Below are positions 59,528 through 64,000 of a stretch of 64,000 bases of DNA, piece by piece. Location: assembly GCA_017451265.1 (NCBI GenBank), contig JAFSPU010000007.1:183281-247280 (forward strand), given 5' to 3'. Position 1 is the first letter of the stretch, and each line of letters starts with the position of its first letter. Made by a program: the position numbers and the translations under genes. A model generated the notes under the pieces. That model was given only the letters and a program-made list of their open reading frames with translations, did not search any database and had not been told where the DNA came from. The stretch is from Clostridiales bacterium. Its GTDB lineage: Bacteria; Bacillota; Clostridia; Saccharofermentanales; Saccharofermentanaceae.

Positions 59528-60142
59528 ATGAACAAGAATTCAGTAATCATTGACAATACAGGCAACGGCTTTGCCGAAGCACTCGAGATATCCAACAAGA
59601 TGGGAGTCGAAGCAGGTCTCGACAAGAAGGAGCTGTTAAGATTAAGACTTCTCACTGAAGAGACTATCGGTCTTCTCAGAGGTATTGCAGGTGATATCAA
59701 GGCTGAGTATACAATCGCTCAGTACGGCAAGGAGTTTACTTTAAGCCTTAATGGTGACGTAGTCCTTGATAAGACTATGCACGATCAGCTTATCGACGCT
59801 TCCACCAGGGGAGAGAACTCCGCAGTCAAGGGCTTCACAGGCAAGCTTAAGGAGATGATCGGTACTATGCTTCTGCCGGGTACTCTGGGTCATACAGTAG
59901 TTTCCGGTCTTTCCATGGGTCTGACCAACATGGGCAGCCCTGCTTCCATCGATACTTCTGCTACAGCAGCCAAGGAGTACCTGTGGTCCCTTGAGAAGTA
60001 TGAGGAGGCTGTTAAGGAGAGCAATAATCCTTCAGCTACAGATATGCTGGAGAAGTCCATCATTGCTAATGTCGCTGATGAAGTTCAGGTAAATATCGTT
60101 AATCCTCATGTTGAGATCAAGGTGTTTAAGATCTTCTCATAA
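59528..60142 (+). CDS. GHKL-like protein of the partner-switching cassette (copy A)
   Basis: A 204-residue protein, clearly paralogous to the product at 60524-61153. Shared blocks are LRLRLLTEETIGLLRGIAGD (an N-box-like helix, as in histidine-kinase-type ATPases), GENSAVKGFTGKLKEMI and YLWSLEKYEEAVK. The Gly-rich ATP-lid motifs of RsbW kinases are not evident, so ATP binding is uncertain. It lies between the phosphatase and the STAS gene. A role as an extra sensor or adaptor in the switch is inference. Confidence 0.65.
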   Translation: MNKNSVIIDNTGNGFAEALEISNKMGVEAGLDKKELLRLRLLTEETIGLLRGIAGDIKAEYTIAQYGKEFTLSLNGDVVLDKTMHDQLIDASTRGENSAVKGFTGKLKEMIGTMLLPGTLGHTVVSGLSMGLTNMGSPASIDTSATAAKEYLWSLEKYEEAVKESNNPSATDMLEKSIIANVADEVQVNIVNPHVEIKVFKIFS

Positions 60143-60216
60143 TTTAAGATATAAATTAGTATTGATAAATTAGTTATAGTATAATCTTTAGTAATGCTTA
60201 TAAAGGGAGAGTCGTT

Positions 60217-60516
60217 ATGCTGAACATTAGTAAAAGAACTGATGGCAAGAAGCTGACAATTACAGTAGAGGGAAGACTTGATACTACAAGTGCTCCTCAG
60301 CTTGAAGAGATCGTAAGAGGTCAGATCGGTGATTCCGAGACCCTCGTATTTGATTTCGAGAAGTTGGACTACATCTCCAGTGCCGGCCTTCGTGTCCTTC
60401 TGGCTGCTCAGAAGATCATGAACAAGCAGGGCAAGATGGTAGTCAAGAATGTTTCTGAAGAAGTTAAAGAAATCTTCGAAGTAACAGGTTTCTGCGATAT
60501 CCTGACACTCGAGTGA
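60217..60516 (+). CDS. STAS-domain anti-sigma factor antagonist (SpoIIAA/RsbV-like)
   Basis: A 99-residue single STAS domain. The phospho-acceptor serine is in DYISSAGLRVLL, as in SpoIIAA and RsbV. LTITVEGRLDTTSAPQLEEI is the typical first half. It would bind the anti-sigma kinase when unphosphorylated, and be phosphorylated by that kinase and reset by the SpoIIE-type phosphatase upstream. It has its own GGGAGAG site and is 74 bases from the previous gene. Confidence 0.93.
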   Translation: MLNISKRTDGKKLTITVEGRLDTTSAPQLEEIVRGQIGDSETLVFDFEKLDYISSAGLRVLLAAQKIMNKQGKMVVKNVSEEVKEIFEVTGFCDILTLE

Positions 60517-60523
60517 GGATACG

Positions 60524-61153
60524 ATGACCAAAACGGATAAGCTTTACATCGATAACACGGAAGAGAAAGCTTCTGCCGCTATCGATATGGTCGATGAGTT
60601 CCTTGCTGATAAGGAGCTCGATCGTAAGAAGATGATCCACCTTCGTCTGCTCGCAGAAGAGACGGTCGGCATGGTTAAGGCCATGACCGGTGATTTCGAG
60701 GCATTCTTCTGGATGGAAGAAGATGACGGGGAGTACAGGGTCAAGCTCAATCTTAAGACTGATATGGACAGGGAAAAGAAGGAAGACCTTCTGTCTTTGT
60801 CGACTACAGGTGAGAATACGGCAGCCAAAGGTTTTATGGGGCGTCTGCGTGAAGTAATCGAGAACAGCCTTCTTGATTTTGATTCCACACTGAAGCTTCA
60901 GCAGCAGACCGAAGGCAATGTCGGATACAACTATATGGGTATGGGCGTCGTAGGAGATGCTTCAATGACAGGAAGCCCCATCGTATGGTCACTTGCAGGA
61001 TATAAGCAGTCTTTGGAAGACGGTGAATCTGAAGAAAGTGAATCTCAGGAAGCCTGGGATGAGCTTGAGAGGTCTATCGTGGCAAGTCTTGCTAAGGATG
61101 TAACCATAGGAATCAGGAGCAATGTGGTTGATATGACCATATTGGCACGATGA
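60524..61153 (+). CDS. GHKL-like protein of the partner-switching cassette (copy B)
   Basis: A 209-residue paralog of the product at 59528-60142. The shared helix is HLRLLAEETVGMVKAMTGDF and the shared loop GENTAAKGFMGRLREVIENS; IVWSLAGYKQSLE matches copy A's YLWSLEKYEEAVK. The region between holds different low-complexity stretches, and a Ser/Glu-rich segment (EDGESEESESQEA) is unique. Canonical ATP-lid glycines are not seen. It lies 7 bases after the STAS gene and 18 before the RsbW-like kinase gene. Confidence 0.65.
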   Translation: MTKTDKLYIDNTEEKASAAIDMVDEFLADKELDRKKMIHLRLLAEETVGMVKAMTGDFEAFFWMEEDDGEYRVKLNLKTDMDREKKEDLLSLSTTGENTAAKGFMGRLREVIENSLLDFDSTLKLQQQTEGNVGYNYMGMGVVGDASMTGSPIVWSLAGYKQSLEDGESEESESQEAWDELERSIVASLAKDVTIGIRSNVVDMTILAR

Positions 61154-61171
61154 ATAAAGAGAGGCTTTAAT

Positions 61172-61594
61172 ATGAGTGATGATATTAAAGATTTAAATAT
61201 CGAGGCATTACCCGAGAACCTGTCACAGGTTATGGAGTATGTCGACGGACGCCTTGAGTCTATCGATTGTCCGATTAAGGTCCAGATGCAGATCGATGTT
61301 GCCTTGGAAGAGATCTTTATCAACATAGCTAATTACGCTTATCAGCCTGAAACCGGTCCTGCTACAGTCCGCGTTGATGTGCTGCCGGAGCCTTTGACGG
61401 TAACTATCACATTTATTGATCACGGCATTCCTTATGATCCGCTTGCCAAGGAAGATCCGGATATCACTCTTCCTGCAGAAGAGAGGGAGATTGGCGGTCT
61501 CGGCATCTTCATGACCAAGAAGCTTATGGACGATGTAGTCTATGAGTATAAGGATGGAAGCAATATATTGAGATTGATTAAGAAAATAGGTTGA
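61172..61594 (+). CDS. RsbW/SpoIIAB-like ATP-binding anti-sigma kinase
   Basis: A 140-residue HATPase_c_2 protein. The N-box is ALEEIFINIANYAY, the G1 box FIDHGIPYDPL and the G2 box GGLGIFMTKKLMD. These are the ATP-site motifs of serine kinases that phosphorylate STAS antagonists and hold a sigma factor or another target. No sigma factor gene is within the window, so the output of the switch may be elsewhere or not a sigma factor. A strong terminator follows. Confidence 0.92.
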   Translation: MSDDIKDLNIEALPENLSQVMEYVDGRLESIDCPIKVQMQIDVALEEIFINIANYAYQPETGPATVRVDVLPEPLTVTITFIDHGIPYDPLAKEDPDITLPAEEREIGGLGIFMTKKLMDDVVYEYKDGSNILRLIKKIG

Positions 61595-61683
61595 TTTTTC
61601 TCCTTTTGTCCATTGTGCATGTAGCACAACCTCTCACCAACAATTGTGGCGAGATTGTGAAAAAATATTACTGAAATATTAAT

Positions 61684-61714
61684 AGCCCCTTGTAATTATT
61701 ACATAGGGGCTTTA
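61684..61714 (+). terminator. Terminator of the partner-switching cassette
   Basis: AGCCCCT and AGGGGCT enclose a second dyad TGTAAT-T-ATTACA with a one-base bulge; TTTATT follows. Confidence 0.85.
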
Positions 61715-61766
61715 TTATCGGACTATCTTTACCATAAGGGTAACTATGCCTTTCAGGGGGACAAGA

Positions 61767-64000
61767 ATGATTACAAAACCGTCAACAAGAAGATTGTTTG
61801 GCCTAATTTCTACAGCACTCGTTGCATCCATCACGATGCAGTGGCTGATTATTCCTAAGTTTCAGTGGGGAGTAAAAGCGGATACTGACTCAGAACGTTA
61901 TGTTCCTATTCAGTTTGATTCAGCAAATCTTGTAAACTTCGAGACGATCCTCGGAGGTGCAGTAGATTATGGTATTGTTGCTAATACACTTAATCAGACG
62001 GGTCACTCTGAGACCACATTCGCTGTTAATTATTATTCAACTTCCGCTAATAACGACGTTGACTATGTAACCGATACAGCACATTTCATTATCGGTCAAG
62101 GATTCTCCACAACAGGTGAGGCACAGGAAGTATTCCTTGGTAAGTCACGAGCTTGCAGTGTAGTCTTCGAAGGCCCTCAGTCTGTATTCGGTTATTATGC
62201 TGAGAGCGGCGACCCTATGGATCTTACGGCTTTCCAGAATATTGACGGCAACCGTTTGTCAGGTCATGACAGTGATACTCCCTATTCAGAGACGATTACA
62301 AATGGAAGATTAGGTAATTTCAGATTTAATAATGAGTTCCAGTTCGGATCTTATCCTGAATCCGAGTTCATTCAGTCAGTAAATGACAGTGCCAGTCTTA
62401 ATGTAAACAGAATTATCAACAGAATCAGGGGAGAAGTTGGTAATACCGGTAGATCCGAAGAGATTAATACCCGTGCTTCAGCTAACAGCGATTTTGTTTT
62501 GAATCCTGATGGTGATGCTTGTTATTGGTTCGGCGGTCAGAATGGCAGAGATACAGCAATCGACCCCCTCAATCATTATGGTATTTATATTAATGATTCT
62601 GAATTCGCTAACAGAGTTGTATACATCAACGTTACTCCTAATATGTTGACCGCTATCCAGAATGGCGGATTGGAGATTCACAAGATTCCTTCTACTGTAG
62701 TGATATTCAATTTCCCGGCTTCAATGACGGACGTAACAATCAAGAATCCTAAGCTTACAGTATATAGCGAGGATGATCCTTCAACTGTCCTGATACCCCA
62801 GATGGATTCCGATACTGCAACCAACGGTAACGGTTGGGATGAAGAGAATGGCTGCCTGAAGGAGAAAGAGGCTAACGTAGAGCGTTACTTTAACCATAGC
62901 GTTGTATGGAATGTTATGGGATCCGGTACTGTTGAACTTGCTGTCGTAGCGGGTGTTATGCTTTGTCCTAATGCAAGCCTGGTTGAGATTTCAGGACAGT
63001 CTACTGGTTGGCTCGTTGCAGGTGGTACCGTTAATACTAGAGCTGAAATGCATTACCTTTACAATGGAGGCAGTTCAGATACTTTAGGTGAGATGCATTT
63101 CTCTTTGAGAAAGTCTTTCGAGAATCTTGCCGGTGAAGATGACCGTTCCATTTCGTTTAATCCGGGTGATGTACAGTTTACAATGTACAACTCTGACAGC
63201 AGTTATAGCATTGGCTCAATATTTGATGTTGGTTCAATTGATGCCTACAGTATTATTAACTTTAATGAGATTGACTTTACGACCGGCGATTATTTAGTTG
63301 AAGCACCTGCCGAGGGAGCTAATCCGAACAGTAGAGATTTTTACTTTGTTATAAGGGAAACCAAGTGTAATACTCCCGGATATTCAATATCGTCTGACGA
63401 GATACGTATACACTTGAGAGTTACCCGAAGCAGTGCTACTAGTTTTTCGTTTGAGGTTGAGGACAGCTCTACCGGTAACCAGACAATTAGTCGTACCCTT
63501 AAACCTATGTCAGGTGTTCAGTTTGACCTTGGTGCTTTCAGAAATGTCGCTGTACCTCCTGTTGGAGATCTTGTTATCACCAAGACTATTGCCGGCGGCG
63601 TTGATCTTGATGAGCTCGATGCAATTAGCTTCACAGTAACAGGCCCGAGCACTGTTTCTATTCTTGACCTTACATCATCAAATGTAGGAACAGGTAAGTG
63701 GGAGCAGAATGGTAATGTCTATACTTATACAGTTCATGATGTAGAGATTGGTACTTACACAGTACATGAGTCTTCAAACGGAGAGACAACTGAGTGGACT
63801 ATCGTAGCTGGAAGTTCTACCACAGATGATCAGGAAGCAACAGTAGCTGAGGACTCTGCTCAGACAGTAGCAGCTGCATTTGTTAATACATACGAGCAGC
63901 AGACTACACCTGTACCGACATCCACGCCGGCACCTACGTCAACGCCTGTGCCGACTTCAACACCTGTACCTACATCGACACCGGCACCTACATCTACACC
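61767..64000 (+). CDS. Cell-surface adhesin with choice-of-anchor A and pilin-type domains (3' end missing)
   Basis: The frame is open from ATG 61767 to the right edge, 744 codons. A signal peptide is visible (RLFGLISTALVASITMQWLI, likely cut after VKA). A choice-of-anchor A region ends around residues 400-430 (VAGVMLCPNASLVEISGQST, GWLVAGGTV, EMHYLYN). From about residue 600 a pilin isopeptide-type domain follows (GDLVITKTIAGGVDLDEL, VEIGTYTVHESSNG, AAAFVNTYEQ). The visible end is a Thr/Pro stalk with TPVPTSTPAPTS repeats. A wall-sorting signal is expected beyond the window. GGGGG lies 8 bases before the start. Role: adhesion or pilus-like display, inferred. Confidence 0.8.
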   Translation, partial: MITKPSTRRLFGLISTALVASITMQWLIIPKFQWGVKADTDSERYVPIQFDSANLVNFETILGGAVDYGIVANTLNQTGHSETTFAVNYYSTSANNDVDYVTDTAHFIIGQGFSTTGEAQEVFLGKSRACSVVFEGPQSVFGYYAESGDPMDLTAFQNIDGNRLSGHDSDTPYSETITNGRLGNFRFNNEFQFGSYPESEFIQSVNDSASLNVNRIINRIRGEVGNTGRSEEINTRASANSDFVLNPDGDACYWFGGQNGRDTAIDPLNHYGIYINDSEFANRVVYINVTPNMLTAIQNGGLEIHKIPSTVVIFNFPASMTDVTIKNPKLTVYSEDDPSTVLIPQMDSDTATNGNGWDEENGCLKEKEANVERYFNHSVVWNVMGSGTVELAVVAGVMLCPNASLVEISGQSTGWLVAGGTVNTRAEMHYLYNGGSSDTLGEMHFSLRKSFENLAGEDDRSISFNPGDVQFTMYNSDSSYSIGSIFDVGSIDAYSIINFNEIDFTTGDYLVEAPAEGANPNSRDFYFVIRETKCNTPGYSISSDEIRIHLRVTRSSATSFSFEVEDSSTGNQTISRTLKPMSGVQFDLGAFRNVAVPPVGDLVITKTIAGGVDLDELDAISFTVTGPSTVSILDLTSSNVGTGKWEQNGNVYTYTVHDVEIGTYTVHESSNGETTEWTIVAGSSTTDDQEATVAEDSAQTVAAAFVNTYEQQTTPVPTSTPAPTSTPVPTSTPVPTSTPAPTST
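63906..64000 (+). repeat. Tandem Thr/Pro/Ser stalk repeats
   Basis: Period-18 and period-12-type repeats coding for units of (T)PVPTS and (T)PAPTS run to the right edge inside the adhesin gene. Codons vary at third positions, so the repeat is held at protein level and is not a fresh expansion. Confidence 0.85.

Noticed and set aside
63906-64000. CRISPR-like or satellite repeat at the right edge
   Set aside because: The repeats keep the reading frame, code for Thr/Pro units and vary at third codon positions, so they are part of the adhesin stalk.

Overview
The window reads as one chromosomal segment of a Gram-positive, Clostridia-type Firmicute of moderate G+C; the family is uncertain. Pointers are strong GGAGG ribosome binding sites, genes packed in short co-directional runs, sepF preceded by yggS, meso-diaminopimelate dehydrogenase, a one-piece tmRNA with the tag ANDTQLVAA, many N-terminally anchored exported proteins, and an RsbU/STAS/RsbW-type regulatory set. 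No phage, insertion sequence, CRISPR array or rRNA was seen. The only gene-free stretch over 300 bases (27013-27481) is filled by the tmRNA gene.

Layout. 1-2446: the end of a MetQ-like lipoprotein, an iron alcohol dehydrogenase and an AhpD-like protein. 2459-5247 (minus): a membrane-anchored PEBP-domain protein, then an acyltransferase overlapped by an XRE-AbrB regulator. 5443-9231: AGE-family sugar isomerase, cytosolic BMP-domain protein, CAT-like acetyltransferase. 9340-12918: DUF4214 exported protein, polytopic membrane protein, PTS IIC-like protein. 12963-17850: ACT protein, methionine gamma-lyase-family enzyme, HlyD-like protein, yggS, sepF. 17961-25533: PhoU-like protein, cytidine deaminase, metF and metE (minus) divergent from a LysR regulator with a clear operator, TetR with its own operator, CPBP protease, aldo/keto reductase. 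25615-29203 (minus): two zinc-ribbon proteins around ssrA and an amidase that lacks its catalytic glutamate. 29296-33623: glycosyltransferase, hypothetical, YgjP-like metallopeptidase, HAD phosphatase, ddh, cytidylate-kinase-like protein. 33650-37332: a 44-base relic of a DUF4214 gene, two tandem DUF4214 genes and a sodium symporter. 37381-41048: tRNA-Ala, small drug/metabolite transporter, birA-like gene, BirA-type operator, bioY, Nudix hydrolase, SPFH protein. 41202-45869: three exported or anchored hydrolase-like genes and a diguanylate cyclase.

The strongest candidate for an undescribed system is the eight-gene run at 46065-56325. It encodes a CDP-archaeol-synthase-like protein, two rifampin-phosphotransferase-like dikinases, a CDP-alcohol phosphatidyltransferase, a phosphatidylserine decarboxylase, a UbiA-family prenyltransferase, a GNAT of the YghO/BcerS type and an acyl-AMP ligase. 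Gaps are 0-9 bases or the genes overlap. Four of the products resemble steps of archaeal phosphatidylethanolamine-type lipid assembly, so I infer a dedicated pathway for an unusual, possibly isoprenoid- or N-acyl-containing phospholipid.

56328-64000: a YitT transporter-like protein (minus), then a partner-switching cassette (sensor phosphatase of SpoIIE type, STAS antagonist, RsbW-like kinase and two paralogous GHKL-like proteins), and the start of a large cell-surface adhesin that runs off the right edge in a Thr/Pro stalk.
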